64,000 nt of DNA from Anaerolineales bacterium. Its GTDB lineage: Bacteria; Chloroflexota; Anaerolineae; Anaerolineales; Villigracilaceae. The stretch is taken from positions 124,001 to 188,000 of the forward strand of contig JAIXKJ010000001.1 of the NCBI GenBank assembly GCA_026928255.1. The letters are read 5' to 3'. Both the position numbers and the translations under genes were made by a program. Below are positions 23,475 through 31,487 of the stretch, piece by piece (positions within the stretch are counted from its first letter, which is position 1; each line of letters starts with the position of its first letter). The notes beneath the pieces are model-generated. The model had not been told where the DNA came from and did not search any database. It saw only the letters and a program-made list of their open reading frames with translations.

Positions 23475-25811
23475 TTATTTCCTTTTTTGTTTGGCGACTT
23501 CGACGCCCGCAATGGGAAGAAGCACGCTGAAGGTCGAGCCTGCGCCCATTTTGCTCTCGACCCAAATGCGCCCGTGCTGGGCTTCGGTGAGCGTTTTGGC
23601 GATGGAGAGTCCGATGCCTGTGTCGCCCACGCCTTGAATGAGGACGTTGTCGGCGCGGTGCAGGCGGGCGAACACGCGCGGAATGTCTTCGGACGGGATT
23701 CCGCCGCCTTGATCGGTGATTTGGATGAGGATGTAGTCCACGCCGTCTTCGTTTTGCGTTTGGATTTTGAGGCGAATTGCGCCTTCGTGCGGCGTGGCTG
23801 CGCCCGCGTTTTGCAAGAGGTGAATGAAAATTTGTTGCAGGGATTCTCTGTCGGCGCGGATGGTCGAGGGCGATTTGGGCGTGTCGAGATGAATGGAGAT
23901 ATTTTTTTCGCGGATGTAGGAACTGGTGTACGCCATCGCGTTGTCTATGATGGCGTTCAAATCTACGGTTTCGGGGTTGAGCGCGTTGAGATCGGTGGCG
24001 AGGGTCGTCATGCGGATGATGTCGTCGGTCAGGCTTTGAACGCGCTCGGTGGAGATTTTGATGCGGTCCATAAATTTGCGCTGCAACGCGCCAAGAATGC
24101 CGACCGATTCGCCGAGCAATAAATCGGTATAGCCGACGATGGACGAAAGCGGCTGACGAAGTTCTTGCGAGATGGAAGCGAGGATTTCGGCTTGTTCGTT
24201 TTTCTCCGCGCCGCGCGATCTTTCCGCGTCAATGAGGCGCATGTTCGATTCGGCGAGTTGATTTTGCAGGAGCGCCACGTCTTGCAATGTGGATTTCAAT
24301 TCTCGTTCGACTTGCGAGACGGGAGTTTTTTTCCCTGCGCGAAGTTCGTTGTTTTCGCGTTGCAATTGTTGGATGATGGATTGCGATTCTTCTTGCGCGG
24401 CGCGAAGCGAGGCGATTTCGGCGGGATTTCCGCGAGAGGGTTCGGCTTTTGCCGCGTCCGCTTTTTTTTGCAAACTGCGGACTTTCGCTTCCAAATCTTC
24501 GATTTGGATTTTGGCCATGTCGCTTTGCGATTCAAGGTCGCTGATTTTTTGGTTGCGTTGAATAATTGGCACGAGCGAAGCGGCGATGTTGGCTAAGAAG
24601 GCTTGGTCTTCCGCGCTCCAGGTTCTGTCGGAATAAGGCGAAAGGAGCAGGATGCCGCCCAGCGGCTCTTTTTCTTGCGTCAAAATGGGGACGTAGAGCA
24701 AATGACCGGGGTTGGTCAAGCCGAAGAGGTCGCCCAAGCCTTTGATGTCGGCGGAGGTGCTGCTGGCGGGCAGGCGCAGGGCGCGTCCGCGTTGGATGGA
24801 ATTTGCCAGCATGGGAATCGCGTTTTTGGTGAGCGGTCCGCCGGGCAGGCTGTCTTCGCGGATTAAGTCGTAGCCGCCAGCGATGACCATTTTATTTCCG
24901 CCGTCGGTGAGGTAAATCATAAAGCCCAAGTCGGCGAGCATGGCTTGAGCGACGGCGCGAATCAGCGCTTGACTCATTTTGGTCGAGTTGCTTTCCGCCG
25001 CGACCGCCAGCAACGAGTGGAAGGTTTTCGGGTCGGCGCTGTATCGTCGGCGTTCGACGCGCCCCGTGTCTTGTTTGAAGGTAATCGGTTTGGACGGGGC
25101 GGGGGACGAAGCGTTCGTCCCGTCCATCATGCCGAAGCGTTGAGGCAAAGTCAACAAGATGGGAAATGCCGCCATGTAAGCGAGGCGGACGATTCCGGAG
25201 TAGTCGCCTTCTGCGCCGAAGAAAATTTGCCCAAAATGACCAAGCAGACCGAGCGTCAGAAGGAGGAAGCCGTACCACATGCCGTCTGGTCGGCGGAAGA
25301 GGAGCGCGACGATGCCGACGAAGGCGATGGCGGCGGAGGCAATCTGCCAGATGAAGTTGTCGGTCGTTAGGTTGTAACTGACGGCGGCGATAGGGTTGGC
25401 GATTTGCTGTTGCCAGGAAACTAAACTTAAGCCCAAGCCGATTAAGACAAGCAGACTCAACAGCGCGACGACGGCGTCGCCTTGACGGTTGGGTTCGGGG
25501 AAAACGTAAAGCCAGGCGATCCAGACGACGCTAAATGCAAGAAAGGCGCGATCCATGGGCGGCAAGATGGCTTTGGAGTTGACGACTCCTTGCCAGCCTA
25601 GCCCGCTGAAAACGAACATCAAAATTTGCGCGCCGAGCAAAATGCCTAAGCCGACGAAGGCGCGTTTGGCTTGCGGAAATTCGCTTGCCCGCCAGTGATT
25701 AAACGCGGACTGCAACGCGCTGGCGATGGAGAAGGCGAGGACGATGTAGTAGATTACGTCGCCCGGCGGAACGGTGAGTTGATTTAACGCCAATTGAATG
25801 AAGTCGTTCAT
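23475..25811 (-). CDS. 7TM-GAF histidine-kinase-like protein, phosphoacceptor His replaced by Gln
   Basis: 778 residues. Seven to eight membrane helices fill about 1-235, then a GAF domain (about 265-420), a long coiled coil (about 420-535), a dimerisation helix and a C-terminal ATPase domain (N-box IFIHLLQNAGAATP, G1 DQGGGIP, G2 GDTGIGLSIAKTL). In the dimerisation helix the usual SHELRTPL reads SQELRQPLSSIVGY: Gln549 stands where the phosphorylated His should be. The ATPase domain looks intact, so it may bind ATP and signal by conformation or through a partner. First gene of the operon with LysM and LCP genes, which suggests a cell-envelope sensor. Confidence 0.88.
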   Translation of the reverse strand: MNDFIQLALNQLTVPPGDVIYYIVLAFSIASALQSAFNHWRASEFPQAKRAFVGLGILLGAQILMFVFSGLGWQGVVNSKAILPPMDRAFLAFSVVWIAWLYVFPEPNRQGDAVVALLSLLVLIGLGLSLVSWQQQIANPIAAVSYNLTTDNFIWQIASAAIAFVGIVALLFRRPDGMWYGFLLLTLGLLGHFGQIFFGAEGDYSGIVRLAYMAAFPILLTLPQRFGMMDGTNASSPAPSKPITFKQDTGRVERRRYSADPKTFHSLLAVAAESNSTKMSQALIRAVAQAMLADLGFMIYLTDGGNKMVIAGGYDLIREDSLPGGPLTKNAIPMLANSIQRGRALRLPASSTSADIKGLGDLFGLTNPGHLLYVPILTQEKEPLGGILLLSPYSDRTWSAEDQAFLANIAASLVPIIQRNQKISDLESQSDMAKIQIEDLEAKVRSLQKKADAAKAEPSRGNPAEIASLRAAQEESQSIIQQLQRENNELRAGKKTPVSQVERELKSTLQDVALLQNQLAESNMRLIDAERSRGAEKNEQAEILASISQELRQPLSSIVGYTDLLLGESVGILGALQRKFMDRIKISTERVQSLTDDIIRMTTLATDLNALNPETVDLNAIIDNAMAYTSSYIREKNISIHLDTPKSPSTIRADRESLQQIFIHLLQNAGAATPHEGAIRLKIQTQNEDGVDYILIQITDQGGGIPSEDIPRVFARLHRADNVLIQGVGDTGIGLSIAKTLTEAQHGRIWVESKMGAGSTFSVLLPIAGVEVAKQKRK

Positions 25812-25917
25812 ACTGGGCGATTATAATGCCAGTTCGCCCTTCGCGTAGAATTGAAATTACGTTGTAATGGGGGAAATTTTAGCAGATTTGTTTTTTAGTA
25901 AGGGCGAAGCGATGCCC

Positions 25918-25967
25918 CCCGCGCACCCTTCACCCTTCAACCTATAACCTATAACCTGCAACCTATT
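25918..25967. repeat. Degenerate C/A-rich heptamer run
   Basis: Tandem variants of CACCCTT, CAACCTA and TAACCTA/CAACCTG between the sensor-like gene and the nrdJ stop. It has the same C/A-strand style as the runs at 10615 and 47724. No coding capacity. Confidence 0.6.
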
Positions 25968-25969
25968 GC

Positions 25970-28900
25970 CTAACACTCGCTATATCCGCAAGCGTAGCAC
26001 TTGCGGCAGCCTTCTTCGTTGATCACCGCCGCTTCGCCGCATTCGGGGCAAAGGTCGCCGATTTTCATCGCGGGCGCGTGATGATGACCGTTTCCGTTAG
26101 ATTTGACTTCCTCGAAAACTACGCCGTCTTTCTCGCGCAGATATTGGTCGAAGACTTGACCGATTCCGTCGGGCAGCGACTTGACGCGATTCGCGCCGAA
26201 GCCGAGCGAGCGTCCGCCGCCGATGCCAATCAGTTGAATCACCACCTCGCGCAGACGGTCTAACGGCGCGACGGGCGACGCCATGCGTAAGATGTACGAA
26301 ATCAAGCGCCCAATCGCTTCCGAGACGGCGGCGGTTTCCGAACCCGCTTTGGCGGTGTTGATGAACGCCTCAAAAGGCTGCGTCCCGCCGTTTTCGTTGA
26401 CGGTGATAAACGCCTTGCCGACGGGCGTTTCGATGTTGTACGTTTTGCCCGCCAGCGCTTTCGGGCGCGGTTTCTTCGCCCCGTGCCAAATCGTCGGCGC
26501 GGCTTGCGGCGTTTCTTTTTTCTCCGCCGTCGCTTTCGTCTCCAACACGACGACATCGCGCGAGCCGGTAACGTAAACCGTCAAGCCTTTGCAGCCGAGT
26601 TCCCACGCCGTTTGATAGGCGAGCGCTACGTCGGCTTCGGTTGCGCCTTCGGGGAAGTTGACCGTTTTGGAGAGCGAGTTGTCCACAAAGGCTTGCAGCG
26701 CGGCTTGCATACGCACATGCTCCTCCGCTGAAACGTCCGCTGAAACGACGAAGGTGTCGCGCGCGTGTTGCGGCAGTTCCTCGATGTGTTGACAAGTGCC
26801 TTCGTTCATCACCTGCTCGACGATCTCTTGTCGCTTCTCTTCGCCCAAGCCAAGCCCTTTCAACGCTTCGTCGAAACGCGGGCTGGCGTAAGTCAGCGTT
26901 AGATCTTTGCCGTTGTCGTTGACGTGGCGGATGTACGCCAGCGCGAAGACGGGTTCGCAACCGTAGCCTTCGCAGCCCGCGACGGTGGCAATCGTCCCCG
27001 TCGGCGCGACGGTGGTCTGCGCCGCGTTGCGGATGCCATGTTCGCGGATGCCTTTCTCCACCGCCTCCCAGCGGACTTCGGGTCTGTTCCAGTTATGCTG
27101 ATAGCGAGTCAGCGCTTTGGGCGCTTTCCATTGCACGTCGTCCATGTCGTAAATCGAGCCTTGAATGGCGGGGAAGGGTCCGCGTTCTTCCGCCAGTTTG
27201 ACGCTGGTCAGCATGGCGTGATAACGCACGAACTCCATCACCTGCGCCCCAAATTCTTGACCTTCGTCCGAGCCGTAGCGGACTCCCGCGTGGTACATCA
27301 AATCCGCCAGCCCCATAATCCCCAAGCCGATGCGCCGCGCTTTGTGCGCCGCTTCGCGCAGTTGCGGCACAGCGGGGACGTAGGCGTTGGCTTCCACCAC
27401 GTCGTCGAGGAAGCGCGTCGCCGTCTCCACCGAATGTTGCAGAGTCTCCCAGTCCACGCCGCCGTTGGGGGCGCAATGTTCGTTAAGGTTCACCGAGCCG
27501 AGACAGCAGTTTTCAAACGGACCAAGCCACTGCTCGCCGCATTGGTGCGCGACAATTCCGTTTGCGATCACGCTGTGCGTTTGCATTTCAGTCAAATCGT
27601 AAACGTCCGCAAACCCCGCCTCTTCGATTGAAACAATAGACGTTTCAAAAGTCTCTGTGTTGGAACGGCGCGCTTTGTTTTCGATAAACGCTTCAACTTT
27701 GCTTTGTTTTGTCGAATCGAAGAATCCAATTTCCGTTGCAAATAGGTCGCGGTTTGCTTTGTCAATCAGCAATTCATAATCTGCCTGAGCGAAGTATTCT
27801 TTCATTCCGCCTTTGCCGTTCGGCAGATTTCTATATCCGCTGTTGCGGCGCTTATGAATGCGGCTGACAATGCCGAAGTTCGACAAAAGCATTTGAACTT
27901 CTTGCAACATTTCAAACGACGCGCTGGCAAGGCGAATAGAACATGATTTTTTGTAAGCGGAAAGGTTGACCGTGCCGTCTGCGGTGAACAACCCTTGCAA
28001 GAAGCCGACGACCGCCTCTCTGGGCGCATTCCAAAGAGACGCGGGGACTCGTTTTTCATGCGCTCGCGCAGAATTCACGCCCAACGATTCAAAGAAAAGA
28101 TAAGGAACTTTTCCGTAAGTTAATTGACGGACTGAATCGCGTTCGTGAATGTGCCCCGCTCCAAAGTATTCTTGCATCGCGGCATGGACGCTGTTAAGCA
28201 ATTCGTCCGACTCATAATTAAAGACCATGCCTAGCGGCGAATTGCTGGACGGACTTAACCAACCGTCGCCAACTAACGTTCCCAAGACTAAGCCCAACTC
28301 GTGCGACCAACGCTGCGGCAAGTTGGCATATTGTTTAGAAAAATCGCCGCGAGTAACCGTATGCCCAGAGGCGCGGTCGCCGCCGTGCGCCATGACTAAA
28401 AGTTTTTCTTGCATAAATTGAACGTTGGGCAATTCTGAATTTTGACTCCAAACGCCCGCGCCTGACTGCAAGAGCAGCGTATCGTCTAATTTCAAATCTT
28501 TTAGTTCGACGTAGCCGCGCTTTGAAGTTAAGAATTTATGGTCGAGCGTGGCGGTAACGGAATAACCATGTTTCGTCGTCAGTTTTAATACTTGAGCGTT
28601 TTCTCGCGTTTTCCAAGCGGGCGATGAAATGCGATAGGCAACGCCGTTATTTTTCTCCATAGCGCCCGCGCCGCCAAACGGAGCGCGCAAATCTGTGGCA
28701 ACCATGAAGGACGCTTCAGTGTCCGCAAGTTCTTGAATTGTGAGCAAACCTAAATTTGTCGCAATTCTTGTCGAGCCAATAAAGCACGGATTGGTCGACT
28801 CCAACGGGTACAAATGCGGAACGGGGTTGTCGCGATTCGCCGCGTCGAGGAAGAGAATGCCGGGCTCGCCGTTATGATGCGCCTGCTTGACGATCTTATC

Positions 28901-29746
28901 GAACAACGCGCGCGCGTTCACCGTCTTATAAGTGTGAATCGTAATCCCCGCCGCTTCCGCTTGTTCGAGCGTGCCTTTGAATTCTTTTTGCTTCATCTCC
29001 GCCATGTCGGGGAAACGCAACGCCCATTCTTTATCATCGCGCACCGCTTCCATGAAAGCGTCCGTAATGCCGACCGAGATGTTGAAATTGGTAATCGAAT
29101 TTTCATTCGTCTTGCAGGTGATAAATTCTTCCACATCCGGATGGTCCACGCGCAAGACAGCCATATTGGCGCCCCTTCTTGTCCCGCCCTGGGCAATCTC
29201 GCCGAAGGCGTGATCGTAAACGCGCAAAAAGCCGACGGGTCCCGTCGCCTGTCCCGCCGAAGTTTGCACCATCGCCCCGTGCGGGCGCAAACGCGAAAAG
29301 GAGAATCCGTTGCCGCCGCCCGTTTGTTGAATCAGCGCCGCGTTGCGCAGAGTCTGAAAAATGCCCGCGTCGTCGCGCCCCATGTCGTCGGTGATGGGCA
29401 GCACGAAACACGCCGCCAGTTGACCGAGCGGAGTCCCCGCGCCGGTAAAGGTTGGAGAATTCGGGAAAAATTTTTTGCTGGATAATAAATGGTAATATTC
29501 CACCGCGCGTTCTTGCACGTTCGCGCCCCATTGCGCTTCCACTTTGGCGACGTGATACGCCACGCGCCAAAACATCTCTTCGACGTTTTCGGCGGGCTTG
29601 CCGTCGTCGCCGCGGCGGACGTAACGCTTCGTCAACACCTGACGCGCGTTGTCTGTCAGCGCGGCTTTGGGCAGTCCCTTTGGCATCGGCGCGGTCGGCA
29701 ATAAGCCGTTCTTCACGATTTTATTGTCAGCGGATTTTGTTGCCAT
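25970..29746 (-). CDS. nrdJ: B12-dependent (class II) ribonucleotide reductase, with intein
   Basis: 1258 residues as translated; residues 321-735 are an intein, leaving an 843-residue enzyme. Extein landmarks are [43 protein letters not shown], the joined active-site motif [17 protein letters not shown], and the C-terminal [18 protein letters not shown] plus CYACGYSEC, whose Cys residues re-reduce the active site. There is no N-terminal ATP cone. It makes deoxynucleotides from ribonucleotides using adenosylcobalamin, with or without oxygen. RBS TAGGAGAA lies 8 bases before the ATG. nrdR lies just upstream in the same direction. Confidence 0.96.
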   Translation of the reverse strand: MATKSADNKIVKNGLLPTAPMPKGLPKAALTDNARQVLTKRYVRRGDDGKPAENVEEMFWRVAYHVAKVEAQWGANVQERAVEYYHLLSSKKFFPNSPTFTGAGTPLGQLAACFVLPITDDMGRDDAGIFQTLRNAALIQQTGGGNGFSFSRLRPHGAMVQTSAGQATGPVGFLRVYDHAFGEIAQGGTRRGANMAVLRVDHPDVEEFITCKTNENSITNFNISVGITDAFMEAVRDDKEWALRFPDMAEMKQKEFKGTLEQAEAAGITIHTYKTVNARALFDKIVKQAHHNGEPGILFLDAANRDNPVPHLYPLESTNPCFIGSTRIATNLGLLTIQELADTEASFMVATDLRAPFGGAGAMEKNNGVAYRISSPAWKTRENAQVLKLTTKHGYSVTATLDHKFLTSKRGYVELKDLKLDDTLLLQSGAGVWSQNSELPNVQFMQEKLLVMAHGGDRASGHTVTRGDFSKQYANLPQRWSHELGLVLGTLVGDGWLSPSSNSPLGMVFNYESDELLNSVHAAMQEYFGAGHIHERDSVRQLTYGKVPYLFFESLGVNSARAHEKRVPASLWNAPREAVVGFLQGLFTADGTVNLSAYKKSCSIRLASASFEMLQEVQMLLSNFGIVSRIHKRRNSGYRNLPNGKGGMKEYFAQADYELLIDKANRDLFATEIGFFDSTKQSKVEAFIENKARRSNTETFETSIVSIEEAGFADVYDLTEMQTHSVIANGIVAHQCGEQWLGPFENCCLGSVNLNEHCAPNGGVDWETLQHSVETATRFLDDVVEANAYVPAVPQLREAAHKARRIGLGIMGLADLMYHAGVRYGSDEGQEFGAQVMEFVRYHAMLTSVKLAEERGPFPAIQGSIYDMDDVQWKAPKALTRYQHNWNRPEVRWEAVEKGIREHGIRNAAQTTVAPTGTIATVAGCEGYGCEPVFALAYIRHVNDNGKDLTLTYASPRFDEALKGLGLGEEKRQEIVEQVMNEGTCQHIEELPQHARDTFVVSADVSAEEHVRMQAALQAFVDNSLSKTVNFPEGATEADVALAYQTAWELGCKGLTVYVTGSRDVVVLETKATAEKKETPQAAPTIWHGAKKPRPKALAGKTYNIETPVGKAFITVNENGGTQPFEAFINTAKAGSETAAVSEAIGRLISYILRMASPVAPLDRLREVVIQLIGIGGGRSLGFGANRVKSLPDGIGQVFDQYLREKDGVVFEEVKSNGNGHHHAPAMKIGDLCPECGEAAVINEEGCRKCYACGYSEC
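27542..28786 (-). mobile_element. Intein with LAGLIDADG endonuclease inside nrdJ
   Basis: 415 residues, in frame. It begins Cys-Phe-Ile-Gly ([20 protein letters not shown], splicing block A) and ends [11 protein letters not shown] before Cys736 of the host. Block B-like [17 protein letters not shown] is present. Two endonuclease motifs are visible, [13 protein letters not shown] and [15 protein letters not shown], both with the key Asp. The last intein residue is Gln rather than Asn, a known but uncommon variant. The insertion splits NP from CGEQ, so splicing restores the radical-forming cysteine. Confidence 0.95.
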
Positions 29747-29809
29747 AACGAGTTCTCCTATAAAAAGTTTTTAAGCCGTCCCGACAAACGACTTAATTAG
29801 CGATACGAA

Positions 29810-29849
29810 AAGGCAAAGACATTTCGCCCTTAGCGAAAAACTTTGCCTT
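29810..29849 (-). terminator. Hairpin between nrdR and nrdJ
   Basis: Arms AAGGCAAAG / CTTTGCCTT (9 bp) with an inner stem TTTCGC / GCGAAA. It begins 1 base after the nrdR stop and has a short T-run in the minus direction. It may end or dampen the nrdR transcript before nrdJ. Confidence 0.6.
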
Positions 29850-29850
29850 G

Positions 29851-30300
29851 CTAATCTTCAAGCAATTGGTCAATTTCAGTGCGAATAGATTGCAAATCGT
29901 CCAAGCCTAAATACACAATCGCATAACGAATATACGCGACTTGATCCACCTCTTTTAAGGTTTCCATCACCAAATCTCCCACCACCCGCGAAGAGACTTC
30001 AGACTTCCCTAATTTGGTTAATTTCGATTCGACTTGACCGATCATGCGCTCGATGTCCGCCGCCGAAACGGGGCGCTTCGCGCACGAAATGCGAATGCCG
30101 CGCGCCATTTTTTCGCGGTCAAATTCTTCGCGGTTGCCGTCTTGCTTAATAATCAACGGCGTGGCGAGAATGGCGCGTTCATAACTGCTGAAACGCTGAC
30201 GGCATTTCAAGCATTCGCGGCGGCGGCGAATCCCGCCGTGATTATCATGCGAGGTGTCCAATACTTTTGAATCTTGATGTTTACAATAAGGGCAACGCAT
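29851..30300 (-). CDS. nrdR: Transcriptional repressor NrdR
   Basis: 149 residues from the ATG at 30300, chosen because NrdR always begins MRCPYC; the open frame extends 38 codons further without homology. Zinc ribbon: CPYCKHQDSKVLDT ... RRRRECLKCRQRF. ATP-cone domain: VIKQDGNREEFDREKMARGI onward. NrdR senses ATP/dATP and represses ribonucleotide reductase genes. Located next to nrdJ, its usual target. NrdR-box-like sites may lie just upstream. Confidence 0.96.
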   Translation of the reverse strand: MRCPYCKHQDSKVLDTSHDNHGGIRRRRECLKCRQRFSSYERAILATPLIIKQDGNREEFDREKMARGIRISCAKRPVSAADIERMIGQVESKLTKLGKSEVSSRVVGDLVMETLKEVDQVAYIRYAIVYLGLDDLQSIRTEIDQLLED

Positions 30301-30330
30301 CGAGCAATCTCCAAATAAGAACAAATGATC

Positions 30331-30376
30331 TAACCATATATGGGCGTTATAGCGCTGCATCCCCGTATATCTGGCT
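30331..30376. promoter_or_regulatory. Possible NrdR-box pair upstream of nrdR
   Basis: CCATATATGG at 30334-30343 matches 8 of 10 core positions of the NrdR box (C-w-ATATAT-w-G). A weaker element, CCGTATATCT, lies about 29 bases further (centre to centre), close to the helical spacing of paired NrdR boxes. Only the first element is convincing. It would imply autoregulation. Confidence 0.3.
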
Positions 30377-30501
30377 AGGTTGGGCATTTTAGCGCTATGA
30401 CGTTTTACGCGCAAGTTAGATTTGGAAACTGCAATCTTAAAATATCTCGACTCGCTTTGCGCCCCCTTTCTTAATTTTGCCTGATTCTGCTCCTCGACTT
30501 T

Positions 30502-31356
30502 TTACGCCGTCCGCAGGAATTCCATCACATACGGATTCAACTCGGCGGGATGACACTGATGCGGCGTGTGTCCGCAGACGGGGAATTCGTGCGCCGCTTT
30601 CAAATTGGGCAACATCGCTTTCAATTGCGGAAACGACGACGGCGAAAGCGTTGAGTCGTGTCCGCCCCAAAGCAGCAGAGTCGGCTGAGTAACGCGCGAA
30701 AAGTCTAAGTCCACATTTTGAAGCGTGTAGGGGATGTTGTAAATTCCCGACGCCGCGCGTTTGTAATCCAACGCCGTTTGACGGCGAATGTGTTGCGGCA
30801 GTCGGTGCGTTTTTTGCGCGCCAATGGGCGCGTTATAACTGCCGATTTCCACCATAAAACGAAAGAGGAGGTAAGGCGTGTGTTCTATCCAACTTGTTTT
30901 GACGAGTTGATGTTGAAAGACAGTTTGCAAAGCGAACGAAAGTTGTTTGAGCGAATAGAACGGGTTGATTAACGTCAGCGCTTTAACTTTGTGCGGGTTG
31001 CGATTTGCGTAAAGCATGGAAAGTCCGCCGCCGAGCGAATGGCCGACGAGCGTAAAAGGGGAGGCGAGATTCAGCGAATCGATCCACGCCGAAAAATCTT
31101 CGTACATCGCTTCGACGGAATACTCGCGGAAATTATTCGGTTTGGCGCTTTCGCCGTGGCCGAGCAAGTCAATGGCATACCCCGCGTAGCCCGCGGCGGA
31201 TAGTTCGGGCAGCAGGTCGTCCCAATCGTGCAACGAAGCCGCGAAGCCGTGCGTCAACACGACCGCCTCGCCCTCGCCTTGACTTGTGTAATTGACCTTG
31301 CGTCCGTTGGATAAAAATGCTTGCTGATATTGAAAATGGTTTGTTGTTGCGCTCAT
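30502..31356 (-). CDS. Alpha/beta hydrolase
   Basis: 284 residues. Oxyanion motif VLTHGFAASLHDWDDLLP, nucleophile elbow GHSLGGGLSML (Ser at about 106), acid in LLLWGGHDSTLSP and the C-terminal His in FPVCGHTPHQCHP complete the triad. There is no signal peptide, so it acts in the cytoplasm as an esterase, lactonase or similar; substrate unknown. It lies 130 bases downstream of the hydrolase-ligase fusion on the same strand, whose N-terminal domain is of the same fold, so duplication or a shared pathway is possible. Confidence 0.9.
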   Translation of the reverse strand: MSATTNHFQYQQAFLSNGRKVNYTSQGEGEAVVLTHGFAASLHDWDDLLPELSAAGYAGYAIDLLGHGESAKPNNFREYSVEAMYEDFSAWIDSLNLASPFTLVGHSLGGGLSMLYANRNPHKVKALTLINPFYSLKQLSFALQTVFQHQLVKTSWIEHTPYLLFRFMVEIGSYNAPIGAQKTHRLPQHIRRQTALDYKRAASGIYNIPYTLQNVDLDFSRVTQPTLLLWGGHDSTLSPSSFPQLKAMLPNLKAAHEFPVCGHTPHQCHPAELNPYVMEFLRTA

Positions 31357-31487
31357 TGACTTTTATCTCTAAAAATTTTTCTGCGATTTTAATTCAATTT
31401 TATTCGATGTGAATAAACATATCTGTTAATACCGTGTCCGTTTACCCGTCCGTTTGCTTCCGTGAATCCGCGACAAAGTCCGTTTAC

